Part shown: positions 33,025-40,838 of the stretch, one piece after another
Position numbering within the stretch: position 1 is the first letter of the stretch
How the letters are laid out: each line of letters opens with the position of its first letter
Virus record (IMG/VR): IMGVR_UViG_3300025684_000024
Location: 1-42,367 of that record
Source of the DNA: a virus
Length of the DNA stretch: 42,367 bases
Strand: one strand, 5' to 3'
The notes under the pieces: model-generated
The model's input: only the letters and a program-made list of their open reading frames with translations
What the model was told of the DNA's origin: nothing
Databases searched by the model: none
Program-made: the position numbers and the translations under genes

Positions 33025-34094
33025 TATGCTTCTATTTTTGATTTTAAATTAGTTAACCCATTTTCGATTGTTTTAATTCTTGAGTTCTTCAATGAATTAA
33101 ATATTGAAATTACGTTACTATCGATTATATCCGCACTATATGGGATTAATGTTTCAGACATTTTAGACTTAACCTCATCATTGATTGTTACACCCTCTAA
33201 CCATGCCAAAACATAGGTTCCAAGTAGTTCAACAATCTTGTTTAAATCATACGTCCATAGACCATTCTCACTTAACCATTCAGGTTCGGTGGTTGGGATC
33301 TTACCAATTACAGGTACTTGACATTTCATAGATTCAAGTGGAAAAGTCCCAAAGGTTGAATCATCGTCTAACCACACAGAACAAATACACTCTTGTAGTT
33401 GTTTTGCAAATTCCTCGTGAGACATTTGAACCATGTCTTTAAATGTAACCCATCTTAATTGTGGGTATCTTAGATAAAATTCAGAAATAACTCTTCGGTG
33501 TTGTCCTCTATCCCTTGCACTAATTGCAATGAATGGTTTAGTCAACGATTCAGTTGGTTTAAATATGTCACTAATTTTTGGTGGATTAATATAAATGATA
33601 GATTCTGGAAATACTGTCTGTATATATTGTTTAGATGATTTAGTTGTTGTAATTACTTTGTCAAAACCATAGTCACTCCATCTACTACCAACCTGTAAAG
33701 TTTCAAAAATATACTCAGTCTGTTGAACTAACATCACTTTAGTACATTTTACATCTTTCAACTGTTCTAAAACATTGGAATAATATTCAGGTACAACAAT
33801 TACATCGTCAATACCCATTTCAATTTGATCTTCCTTTATTGTAACGATCGGTAGATCTTTATATTTATCTCCCATCCATGATTCAACACCAATGTAAGCC
33901 TTGTCTTCGACTAAGATATGTGCATCAAGACCTTCCTCTCTCAAGGTTAGTACAGTATCGTAAATGTACTTAACCGCCGCTCTTGCATTATTCTTTGTGT
34001 CGTAAGTAAGAAAGTAAATTTTGTATTGGTTATTTTCCAATCTATTGAAAGCACTTTCTAATTTTTCAATATTTTCTTGTATTTGATTACTCAT
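33024..34094 (-). CDS. Glycosyltransferase, GT-B type (GT4-like)
   Basis: The product has 356 residues. After a helical start (MSNQIQENIEKLESAFNRLE), KIYFLTYDTKNNARAAVKYI begins the first Rossmann-like domain. KPFIAISARDRGQHRRVI (about 186-203) begins the second, and CSVWLDDDSTFGTFPLESMK (about 238-257) with CQVPVIG gives the E-x7-E-like nucleotide-sugar site (F-P-L-E-S-M). This is the arrangement of GT4 enzymes. The target may be virion protein, DNA base or host glycan. It overlaps the upstream gene by eight bases and may act with the GT2-like enzyme next to it. Confidence 0.78.
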   Translation of the reverse strand: MSNQIQENIEKLESAFNRLENNQYKIYFLTYDTKNNARAAVKYIYDTVLTLREEGLDAHILVEDKAYIGVESWMGDKYKDLPIVTIKEDQIEMGIDDVIVVPEYYSNVLEQLKDVKCTKVMLVQQTEYIFETLQVGSRWSDYGFDKVITTTKSSKQYIQTVFPESIIYINPPKISDIFKPTESLTKPFIAISARDRGQHRRVISEFYLRYPQLRWVTFKDMVQMSHEEFAKQLQECICSVWLDDDSTFGTFPLESMKCQVPVIGKIPTTEPEWLSENGLWTYDLNKIVELLGTYVLAWLEGVTINDEVKSKMSETLIPYSADIIDSNVISIFNSLKNSRIKTIENGLTNLKSKIEA

Positions 34095-34389
34095 TTTCGT
34101 TTTTTACTAAAATTCCGTAGTTTATTAGGGTGTTAAATGCAATTTTAAATGGTATTGATATATCCGATGCGAGTAAACCCATCATATCATCACCTCCACC
34201 ACCTTCAGTTAATAAAGTATCTATACATTGTTTTACGATGTCGTACTTAAAAACATTTATTGTTTGATCATATCTTGGTATTGAATCCTCTTCCCCCTCT
34301 TTGGGTTCGACAGTCTCAACCTCTAACTCACTCGTCTGAGTAACTTTGTCCAAGTCGATATAATAATATTCTCCGAAGATTTCAACCAT
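34087..34389 (-). CDS. Hypothetical protein overlapping HAD-like gene
   Basis: The product has 100 residues, beginning MVEIFGEYYYIDLDKVTQTS, then an acidic linker and NVFKYDIVKQCIDTLLTEGG followed by ISIPFKIAFNTLINYGILVK. The YYYIDLD-x-V opening and a helical end resemble a conserved small protein of T4-like marine phages. Its first 67 bases overlap the end of the HAD-like gene in another frame, an unusually long same-strand overlap. Role unknown. Confidence 0.55.
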   Translation of the reverse strand: MVEIFGEYYYIDLDKVTQTSELEVETVEPKEGEEDSIPRYDQTINVFKYDIVKQCIDTLLTEGGGGDDMMGLLASDISIPFKIAFNTLINYGILVKNENE

Positions 34390-34973
34390 TTGTTATCTAT
34401 TTCTGTTAAGTTATGTATTTCTAAGGAATTTGTAAAGTGTTGATTGTACTCAGTATTGAACTTAACAACCTTTTTTGACTTAGGACATTGTTCAACCACT
34501 GAATGGTTATCTGTTATCCATACGTCACACTTTTTCCATAAATTCGATATCTCAGATGACATAGTGAATTTTATGTTATTTCCCATAAATCCGTTTCTCG
34601 ATAGAAAGAACAAAGTAGATGCTTTTGATTTACCTAATTCATCCAATCCCACGATTGTTATGTTATGTTCTTTATTGGTATAAATGAAATTATTTAAATC
34701 AAAGAACGTTTTAGCGTATGAAGGAGTTGCATGACCAAATATTTCAACCGCGTAGTCAATAAACGTAAAGTTTTCAAATTCATCTTTAGATTGGAATTTA
34801 TAACTCTCCATTAAATGATTATTCCTTATAGGTTCAATAATATCATATTTATAACCCTTTTCATCCTCAGGTAAATCCTCAGGATCAGAATCTAAATAAT
34901 GATCTTTATAATGATAATCAAACTTTGCAATTGTGTTACGTAAGACTCCGTCTATACTAATGTAAATTTCCAT
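34323..34973 (-). CDS. HAD-like protein with altered nucleophile position
   Basis: The product has 216 residues. MEIYISIDGVLRN aligns with HAD motif I (hhhDxDG), but the nucleophile Asp is Ser6 and only D8 remains. NITIVGLDELGKSKASTLFF (about 105-124) fits motif II/III, with conserved Lys. KCDVWITDNHSVVEQCPKSK (about 148-167) fits motif IV. HAD enzymes dephosphorylate small molecules or nucleic acid ends; this one may be inactive or bind its substrate only. Gene spacing is normal upstream (40 bases) and a 67-base overlap occurs at its end. Confidence 0.6.
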   Translation of the reverse strand: MEIYISIDGVLRNTIAKFDYHYKDHYLDSDPEDLPEDEKGYKYDIIEPIRNNHLMESYKFQSKDEFENFTFIDYAVEIFGHATPSYAKTFFDLNNFIYTNKEHNITIVGLDELGKSKASTLFFLSRNGFMGNNIKFTMSSEISNLWKKCDVWITDNHSVVEQCPKSKKVVKFNTEYNQHFTNSLEIHNLTEIDNKWLKSSENIIISTWTKLLRRVS

Positions 34974-35013
34974 ATACTAAATATAATAATATTGATGTTA
35001 TAAGTAAAGTCTA

Positions 35014-35709
35014 TTATTCGTACCTCTTCAGGATTTTACCAATAATAGGATTCCTTACGATATCTTTATTTGAGAACTCGAACACACCGACATTTTTCAA
35101 ATCTGTTAATCTCTTTTTTGCGTCGTATAAACCACTCTTAGTTTTATCTCTAAATTTATCAGATTGGTCTAAATCCCCCGAAAGGAAGAATTTTGAATTA
35201 TACCCGATACGAGTCAGAAGTAATTTAATTTGTGCTGGTGATGCGTTTTGTGCTTCCTCAAAAACAAGTATAGTGTTATCTACGTTCCAACCTCTCATAT
35301 ATGCAAGTGCTGCAACCTCAATATAACCCTCATCTTTCAATTTCTCTCGTTGTTCCTTACCTATAATTTTATTTAAAAGGTAATACGATGGAAAAATATA
35401 TGGATCAAGTTTTTCTTCAAGTCCACCAGGTAACGAACCTAACTTTTCTTCAGCTTCAACAGCTGGTCTAACGATAAGAATTTTTTCATACTTGTTATCT
35501 TCTTGCCATAGTAAGTCGACCGCTCTTTTCATTGCGATATACGATTTACCTACACCTGCGGGTCCAAAACAAAGAGTTATTTCGTTATTACCGAGAATAT
35601 CCCAATAATCCTTTTGGGAGTCATTAAGAAATTTTTCTCGGGGTTTCTTAAAGATTTCTTTAATCCGATCTTTGTGTGATTTCTTAACTGTTGTATTTCT
35701 TTTCGTCAT
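35014..35709 (-). CDS. phoH: PhoH-like ATPase
   Basis: The product has 231 residues. Walker A is GPAGVGKS (49-56), followed by the PhoH signature VRPAVEAEEKLGSLPG (80-95). Walker B is ILVFEEAQN (147-155), with TRIGYNSKFFLSGDLDQSD (166-184) as sensor. PhoH-family proteins share the ATPase core of superfamily 1 helicases and are common in marine phages; an RNA-related role is suspected, not established. The protein has no N-terminal PIN domain, so it is the short phage type. It sits 25 bases from the dUTPase gene. Confidence 0.92.
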   Translation of the reverse strand: MTKRNTTVKKSHKDRIKEIFKKPREKFLNDSQKDYWDILGNNEITLCFGPAGVGKSYIAMKRAVDLLWQEDNKYEKILIVRPAVEAEEKLGSLPGGLEEKLDPYIFPSYYLLNKIIGKEQREKLKDEGYIEVAALAYMRGWNVDNTILVFEEAQNASPAQIKLLLTRIGYNSKFFLSGDLDQSDKFRDKTKSGLYDAKKRLTDLKNVGVFEFSNKDIVRNPIIGKILKRYE

Positions 35710-35734
35710 TAATAATTTTAATTAATCTTATTCT

Positions 35735-36409
35735 TTATTTTCCTGTTGACCCAAAACCACCATCACCTCTTTCAGTTTCTGATAGGTCGTCACTTAAAAT
35801 GAAATCAATCTTGGGGTAGGGTACTATCATTAATTGACAAATTCTATCACCTACTGAATATATTTCATCAGATTCAGAATTTGAATAGTTAAAGGTTGCC
35901 ATTATTTCACCTCTATACCCACTATCAATAACCCCGACAGAATTTGTTAGGGATAATTTTGTTTTACGTATTGAAGAACGGGGATAAACTAATCCTACGA
36001 AACCTATCGGTATCTCTAACGACACTCCTGTACCATATGTAATTTGATTTTTTTCTTTATCAATATCTACTGTGGTTGCTTGTAAATCAAGACCAGCATC
36101 ACCTGTTTTACTATACTGTGGTACAACAGCATCGGGGTGTATTAACTTAATCTTACACTTTAATGTTGCGTGCATGAATTCATCCTCGGGATTAAACGTA
36201 ATAGTGTCATTATTTGGGACTGTAAAATCACTATTTTTAAATTGTTTACCGATTTCTTCATCGTGTGATAATGAGTCCATTGATAAGTCAGATAGTACTT
36301 TCGCAATTTCATTAATGTATGCGTCGTCTACATTATCTTCATCATGACTCAGTGTTTTTTCAAACCCTTCTAATTTTTTGAGGTATTCCTCTAAACTCTT
36401 CTTATCCAT
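35735..36409 (-). CDS. dut: dUTP diphosphatase (dUTPase), trimeric type, with N-terminal extension
   Basis: The enzyme hydrolyses dUTP to dUMP and PPi, keeping uracil out of DNA and supplying dTMP synthesis. ATG 36409 overlaps the upstream stop (ATGGATAA) and is preferred to 36451. The product has 224 residues. The five motifs are visible: GDAGLDLQA (103-111), PRSSI (143-147), SVGVIDSGYRGEIM (157-170), GDRICQLMI (187-195), and RGDGGFGSTG (214-223). The first about 75 residues are an acidic helical extension beyond the usual 140-150-residue core. It pairs with the dCMP deaminase. Confidence 0.92.
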   Translation of the reverse strand: MDKKSLEEYLKKLEGFEKTLSHDEDNVDDAYINEIAKVLSDLSMDSLSHDEEIGKQFKNSDFTVPNNDTITFNPEDEFMHATLKCKIKLIHPDAVVPQYSKTGDAGLDLQATTVDIDKEKNQITYGTGVSLEIPIGFVGLVYPRSSIRKTKLSLTNSVGVIDSGYRGEIMATFNYSNSESDEIYSVGDRICQLMIVPYPKIDFILSDDLSETERGDGGFGSTGK

Positions 36410-36962
36410 TTTTTTGTTCAAATATTGCCAACTCAAACCCTTGTTTAACAATTTGAGCTAATGGTGTGGAATGATATTTTGATTGTAAATCACCATCTCC
36501 TTTGTCTGAGTTTACAATTGTTTGATATTCCTCTTCACTTAAAGACACTCCGTATTTTGAACAGTAATATGCTGATCTTTCACCGACTTTCATCGATACT
36601 AAATCATCAGAAAACTCATACATTTTACCGAGTTTATTTCTGTGCCACTCACTCTCATTTGGTTTGAATAAAAATACCTTACCAATTTGTGAAAGAATGG
36701 TACACTTAAGAAGACTTGAAATGTCTTGTTGTAACGACTCAGGTAATATACTGTTGACTTTAACAGCGTATTTGGATGCCACAAAAATGTGTTCCAATAA
36801 ACCACCTGGGTAAGCACCATACATATCTAACGAAGTAGATGCGGGTGCTACGAATAAATCTTCACCTAAAAACTCTAAAAGTGGTGTACTTAAAACACCA
36901 TACTTTTCAGAAGTCTCAATAAGTTTCGATTTGTTTTTTTCAATCTGTTCTTTAGATATCAT
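36402..36962 (-). CDS. HD-domain-like protein with altered metal motif
   Basis: The product has 186 residues. YPGGLLEHIFVASKYAVKVN (51-70) matches the first His segment of HD hydrolases. SLLKCTILSQIGKVFLFKPN (83-102) lies where the HD dyad (HDIGK) should be, but reads S-Q-I-G-K. NESEWHRNKLGKMYEF follows. It may therefore be a non-catalytic relative or depend on other ligands. Similar proteins occur in T4-like phages beside nucleotide-metabolism genes. It overlaps the dUTPase gene by eight bases. Confidence 0.6.
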   Translation of the reverse strand: MISKEQIEKNKSKLIETSEKYGVLSTPLLEFLGEDLFVAPASTSLDMYGAYPGGLLEHIFVASKYAVKVNSILPESLQQDISSLLKCTILSQIGKVFLFKPNESEWHRNKLGKMYEFSDDLVSMKVGERSAYYCSKYGVSLSEEEYQTIVNSDKGDGDLQSKYHSTPLAQIVKQGFELAIFEQKNG

Positions 36963-36965
36963 AAC

Positions 36966-37199
36966 TTATCCTTTATAGTATTGTGGTGTAAGTTCTGAAG
37001 TTAGAATACATTCAATTGCCATCTTTGCAATTGACACACTCTGACTTGATCTTGTATCTTCGGAACGATACTTTGTTAATACAATAGTTGCTTCTTCTAT
37101 TGAGTCCGCTTCTACGACGTACTTAACCTTTGTAATTCTTGGGTTACCTTCACGGTCTAATTGTTCCATTTCGTAACCTACTGTTGCTAAATAATGCAT
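36966..37199 (-). CDS. Small DUF4494-like protein
   Basis: The product has 77 residues. The order TVGYEMEQLDREGNPRITKV, KYVVEADSIEEATIVLTKYR resembles the small Bacteroidetes DUF4494 family (strand with modified residue, then V-DA-SF-EAEA helix). The match is partial and from memory. Function unknown. It lies three bases upstream of the HD-like gene and 13 from the glycosyltransferase. Confidence 0.45.
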   Translation of the reverse strand: MHYLATVGYEMEQLDREGNPRITKVKYVVEADSIEEATIVLTKYRSEDTRSSQSVSIAKMAIECILTSELTPQYYKG

Positions 37200-37212
37200 A
37201 ATTTATCTGTTT

Positions 37213-38442
37213 TTAATTAATAATTGATTTAAAAAATTCCACTCTATTTTTAGAAACGGTGGAGAGGGAATATTTGTCTTTCACAGTTTCGTATAATTTT
37301 TCACCTAAATCTGTAACCATGTTAGGGTTGTTGATTAACCTTTTCATCTGTTGATGCCATTGTTTGTGATTTTTATTTGATGACACTAATAGAGAATTAC
37401 CTTTTGGGTTAATTCCACCACCTTTCTCAATTGACGAGATTAGGTCTATAAGGTACGGATTTTCTTCGGATGCAATGATTGCTTTCTTATGAAATCCCGC
37501 CTCAATAACCTTTAGTTGTGATTTATTAACATTAAAGTCTGATTTAACAAGGGGTGCAAGTGAAACATCAAAGTAATTGTAGTTATTTGCGTACTTGTTT
37601 ATATCCATTGTCCATCTTCTAACATATGGTTGGTCTAATTCACCTTCAAAAGATCCCTTAGTGTAGGTTTTAAGGTATGCGTTATATTCGGGTGACAACG
37701 AAGTGTCATTACCTGTAAATAAACTCTCATATCTCGACCATGCAGTTTCGTCAGGACGTATTGGTCGTTCAGTAGTCTCACCAGTGTGTCGATTTAACTC
37801 TCTCATTGTTCCTCTCAAATCAAACCCACATAGAACAAATTGTGCCTTACCCTTAAATTCCCTATGAACTCTCGAAATTCCATCACCCATTAATGATAAA
37901 TCATGTTCGTGTGATGAACCACCTAACCATCCAAAACGAACCATATCAGATTCAAGTGGTTTTGGTTGGAATTGTTTCTCTTCTTCGTTAACTGCGTTGG
38001 GGAATACCATAACATTATCCACACCTAATAATTTTTTTATAGTATCTCTATAAACAGGTGTTGTTGTTGTTATATAATCAGCAAGTCTCAATAGTTCAGA
38101 TCTCTTACGAGCTAATTCATTTTTCTTGAAAGTTTCGTGGTTGGGGTGCCTATGGTCTGTTTTCCAAAAATCATCAGTATCTACAATGACTTTGATCCCG
38201 TTTAACTTTAACCACTTAATCCTTTTCACGTTTTCTTCGTGACTTGTTTTATGTATAAATGAGTGCAATACGACAATGTCGTAGTTTGAAAAGTAATTGT
38301 CCTCGTTAGGTACGTTGAAAACAATATCCACGTGCACGTCTGATGAAAACTTATCTCCAATGTACGTAAATGGATCCAACATTCTAAATTTACCAACCCC
38401 GTGATTATCTGAGGGGATAGCTAATATCCTAATCTTTGACAT
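37213..38442 (-). CDS. Glycosyltransferase, GT-B type (GT4-like)
   Basis: The product has 409 residues. MSKIRILAIPSDNHGVGKFR with G-x-G-K-x-R opens the fold. GIKVIVDTDDFWKTDHRHPN (about 82-101), an IVDTDD pattern, recurs in phage GT4 proteins. RFGWLGGSSHEHDLSLMGDG (about 168-187) starts the second domain. FDVSLAPLVKSDFNVNKSQL followed by KVIEAGFHKKAIIAS (about 303-337) forms the nucleotide-sugar site with Lys and Glu. It is the third glycosyltransferase of the window. Target unknown; DNA or virion modification are both possible. Confidence 0.82.
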   Translation of the reverse strand: MSKIRILAIPSDNHGVGKFRMLDPFTYIGDKFSSDVHVDIVFNVPNEDNYFSNYDIVVLHSFIHKTSHEENVKRIKWLKLNGIKVIVDTDDFWKTDHRHPNHETFKKNELARKRSELLRLADYITTTTPVYRDTIKKLLGVDNVMVFPNAVNEEEKQFQPKPLESDMVRFGWLGGSSHEHDLSLMGDGISRVHREFKGKAQFVLCGFDLRGTMRELNRHTGETTERPIRPDETAWSRYESLFTGNDTSLSPEYNAYLKTYTKGSFEGELDQPYVRRWTMDINKYANNYNYFDVSLAPLVKSDFNVNKSQLKVIEAGFHKKAIIASEENPYLIDLISSIEKGGGINPKGNSLLVSSNKNHKQWHQQMKRLINNPNMVTDLGEKLYETVKDKYSLSTVSKNRVEFFKSIIN

Positions 38443-38496
38443 ATATTAATAGTTATATATCAAAAGATAAAGAAAAAAACTTAGGAAATCAATCCT

Positions 38497-39120
38497 TTAC
38501 TTGGTTTTATTTACTCCTGTGATTTTACCTCTGAAGATGGAATCTCCGACTTTTAGTACGAGATTCTCGTTGATTGACGCTGTTTTAGATGCATTTAAAA
38601 GTAGGTCTAATTTTCTATCTACAATTTCTTCTAAAGTGTCTTTGATTGTTTCTCTTATGATTGAAGCAATATCACCATTCTGTGTTGATGGGGTAATTTG
38701 ATTTTGAATTGTTGGTTGTTGTGGTTGTGCAAGTTGGGTTGATTTAGTTAAACCTTCTTTTTCCATTAGTTTCTTTGCACCATCGAGAAATGACATGTTT
38801 AACGTCGAATCTAAACTAATCGCATCCGCTTGTGGTATTGGGTTATTTATCATCGCTTCTTGTATTGCCTTTGGTAGTTTAGAGTTTCTGATTTTGTCAG
38901 CGTTAACGGGTGTTGAATTTGTACGAGGTGCGCTCGTTTGAGATGAGTTCGTTTGTTGTGGTGTAGTGTCTTTCATGAGGTCTTCAGGTGATGATAAGTA
39001 ACTCTTTGGATCAATATTACCTGTAGTGAAACTATTACCATCAACTTTATTCATTACTTTTTTTGCACTGACCAATTTTCTCATTAAGTCATTCTCGTTA
39101 ATTCTTGCTGGTTCTGCCAT
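38497..39120 (-). CDS. Gln/Thr-rich putative virion protein
   Basis: The product has 207 residues. The N-terminus MAEPARINENDLMRKLVSAK is helical. Residues about 45-80 are low-complexity Thr, Ser, Asn and Gln. A helix (NMSFLDGAKKLMEKEGL, about 108-124) and a Gln/Pro linker (QLAQPQQPTIQNQITPSTQ) precede a C-terminal helix (IASIIRETIKDTLEEIVDRK) and a short beta end VLKVGDSIFRGKITGV. It contains INE tripeptides typical of prohead protease sites. A capsid-internal or tail-neck role is inferred, not shown. Confidence 0.5.
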   Translation of the reverse strand: MAEPARINENDLMRKLVSAKKVMNKVDGNSFTTGNIDPKSYLSSPEDLMKDTTPQQTNSSQTSAPRTNSTPVNADKIRNSKLPKAIQEAMINNPIPQADAISLDSTLNMSFLDGAKKLMEKEGLTKSTQLAQPQQPTIQNQITPSTQNGDIASIIRETIKDTLEEIVDRKLDLLLNASKTASINENLVLKVGDSIFRGKITGVNKTK

Positions 39121-39150
39121 GTGTTCTATTTTATATAGAATATAAGTATA

Positions 39151-39897
39151 TTATTTTGAATTATAAAGTAATTCCTTAATTCTATTAATACTTTCATTCA
39201 AATTATCGTAATTATTATCTTCTTGATCCTCATCGTCATCATTATCGTCAACAATTGGAGGTTCAATACTTGGTGTGTTATTAGGTTCTGGTTCTGGTAG
39301 ATCCGTAGATGTTCTTTGTTGTGTTGGTTCCACTTCAGGTTCCCCTTGTATTGGTTCCACATCAGGTTCTTGAGTTTGTGGTTCTCTTTGTATTGGTTCC
39401 ACTTCAGGTTCCTGAGGTTGTGGTTCTCTTTGTACGGGTTCTTGAGTTTGTGGTTCAGGTGTGGATGACCAATCTGAAGTAACGTAAGTCACAGACATTG
39501 ATTTATCATCACCTTCTTTATAACCTTCTCTTTTTTGGTCAAAGGTTTCTTCATCGTATATTTCTACTTGATTCATTCGTCCAACCATAAAGGTTCTCCA
39601 ATTACCTTTTTGGAATCCTGTTTTTGATTTTGATGGTTGGTCAACCCATGCTCTTACAACCATATTCCCTTTTTTAGATAAACCAAGTGCAACTAATTCC
39701 GCCTTTACTCTTTTACCCGCTTGAACCGTATTTCTTGGTCCATTATAAAAAAACGATACAGGATTTCTTTTTTTAACCGCATTGGCAATAGAACCCGGGC
39801 TTGATGATGAGTTGTTTAAGTACTTAGGTACACCATCTTTGTTTGTTGCAACTTGTTCCCCAAGTAAGAATTTGTATATGTCTTTAAATAATTTCAT
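39151..39897 (-). CDS. WYL-like domain with Pro/Glu-rich repeat tail
   Basis: The product has 248 residues. Residues about 36-120 resemble a WYL-type small barrel: AVKKRNPVSFFYNGPRNTVQ, AELVALGLSKKGNMVVRAWV, and WRTFMVGRMNQVEIYD at the closing strand. WYL domains usually sense nucleotides or nucleic acids in transcription factors, but no HTH is present here. Residues about 150-205 are repeats of EPQTQEP and EVEPIQREP, an extended Pro/Glu/Gln tail. The end is acidic (DNDDDEDQEDNN) with a final helix. Lying in the virion block, it may be a structural use of the barrel. Confidence 0.5.
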   Translation of the reverse strand: MKLFKDIYKFLLGEQVATNKDGVPKYLNNSSSSPGSIANAVKKRNPVSFFYNGPRNTVQAGKRVKAELVALGLSKKGNMVVRAWVDQPSKSKTGFQKGNWRTFMVGRMNQVEIYDEETFDQKREGYKEGDDKSMSVTYVTSDWSSTPEPQTQEPVQREPQPQEPEVEPIQREPQTQEPDVEPIQGEPEVEPTQQRTSTDLPEPEPNNTPSIEPPIVDDNDDDEDQEDNNYDNLNESINRIKELLYNSK

Positions 39898-40838
39898 TAA
39901 AAATCGGGGTATGTTTTAGTTTCAGAAAAGAAATTTCTGTTAACACCGTCAACTCGAGCGTTGATATCCGTTAAACTACCTATTTTACCGTTATTTTCAC
40001 CTTTACCTAACTCATCACCGTCAGACAATGCGTTTTGATGTGTGGAATTATATCCATTACTTTCGTTATAAACGTTTCTTCCTGTGTTATCTGTTCGGGT
40101 GTTGATATCCGTTAAACCACCCACATTTCCTATATTCTCACCTTTACCTAATTCATCACCATCCGACAATGCGTTTTGATGTACCAAACTATATCCGTTT
40201 GAATCATTATATGTGTTTCTATTGGTTAAGTCTGTTCGAGTATTAATATCTGTTAAACTACCAACATTACCGTTGTTTTCACCTTTACCCAGTTCATCAC
40301 CATCAGATAATGCGTTTTCATGAGAAGTACCGTATCCATTCGCCTCAGTATATGTGTTTCTACCTGTATTATCTGTTCGGGTGTTAATATCACTTAATCC
40401 ACCGATTTTACCACTATTCTCACCCTTACCTAATTCATCACCATCCGATAATGCGTTGGGATGACCAACACTATAACCATTATCAGCATTATAAGAGTTT
40501 CTTTTAACGTTTTCTTGTCTTTGGATGTTGTCTGATTTTGTACCGATTTTACCGTTGTTTTCACCTCGACCTAATTCGTCACCATCAGACAGTGCGTTTT
40601 CATGAGATGTACCATATCCATTCGCTTCGGTATATGTGTTTCTACCTAAAACATCTAATCTACTTTGGATATCAATACTACTACCTATTTTTCCATTATT
40701 ATCACCTTTCCCCAATTCGTCACCATCAGATAGTGCGTTGGGATGTGTTGTGTTATAGGATTTAAGACTTTTATATTCATTCCTCGCCAATGCGTCTTCC
40801 CTAAATTTATCAGATATTGATTGTATTTGACTTGCCAT
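39897..40838 (-). CDS. Tandem-repeat protein, six 47-residue units
   Basis: The product has 313 residues: a 19-residue lead (MASQIQSISDKFREDALAR), six units of exactly 47 residues (20-301) and a 12-residue end. Each unit reads about N-x-Y-x-x-x-x-x-Y...H-x-NALSDGDELGKGENNGKIG, then a short T/S-D-I-N-x-R turn. The core NALSDGDELG is identical in all six; the acidic Asp-Gly-Asp loop could bind calcium. No signal peptide. The gene shares one base with the next (39897). A repetitive fibre, sheath-associated or head-decoration protein is plausible. No named family is recognised. Confidence 0.65.
   Translation of the reverse strand: MASQIQSISDKFREDALARNEYKSLKSYNTTHPNALSDGDELGKGDNNGKIGSSIDIQSRLDVLGRNTYTEANGYGTSHENALSDGDELGRGENNGKIGTKSDNIQRQENVKRNSYNADNGYSVGHPNALSDGDELGKGENSGKIGGLSDINTRTDNTGRNTYTEANGYGTSHENALSDGDELGKGENNGNVGSLTDINTRTDLTNRNTYNDSNGYSLVHQNALSDGDELGKGENIGNVGGLTDINTRTDNTGRNVYNESNGYNSTHQNALSDGDELGKGENNGKIGSLTDINARVDGVNRNFFSETKTYPDF
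39936..40781 (-). repeat. Six tandem 141-bp coding repeats
   Basis: The DNA of the repeat protein repeats with a period of 141 bases in frame, six times without insertion or deletion. Units have diverged in synonymous positions (for example several versions of the segment coding SDGDELG), so the array is old rather than a recent duplication. Confidence 0.85.

Noticed and set aside
39936-40781. Regularly spaced repeats, CRISPR-like at first sight
   Set aside because: The period is 141 bases, in frame and coding over its whole length; there are no unique spacers.
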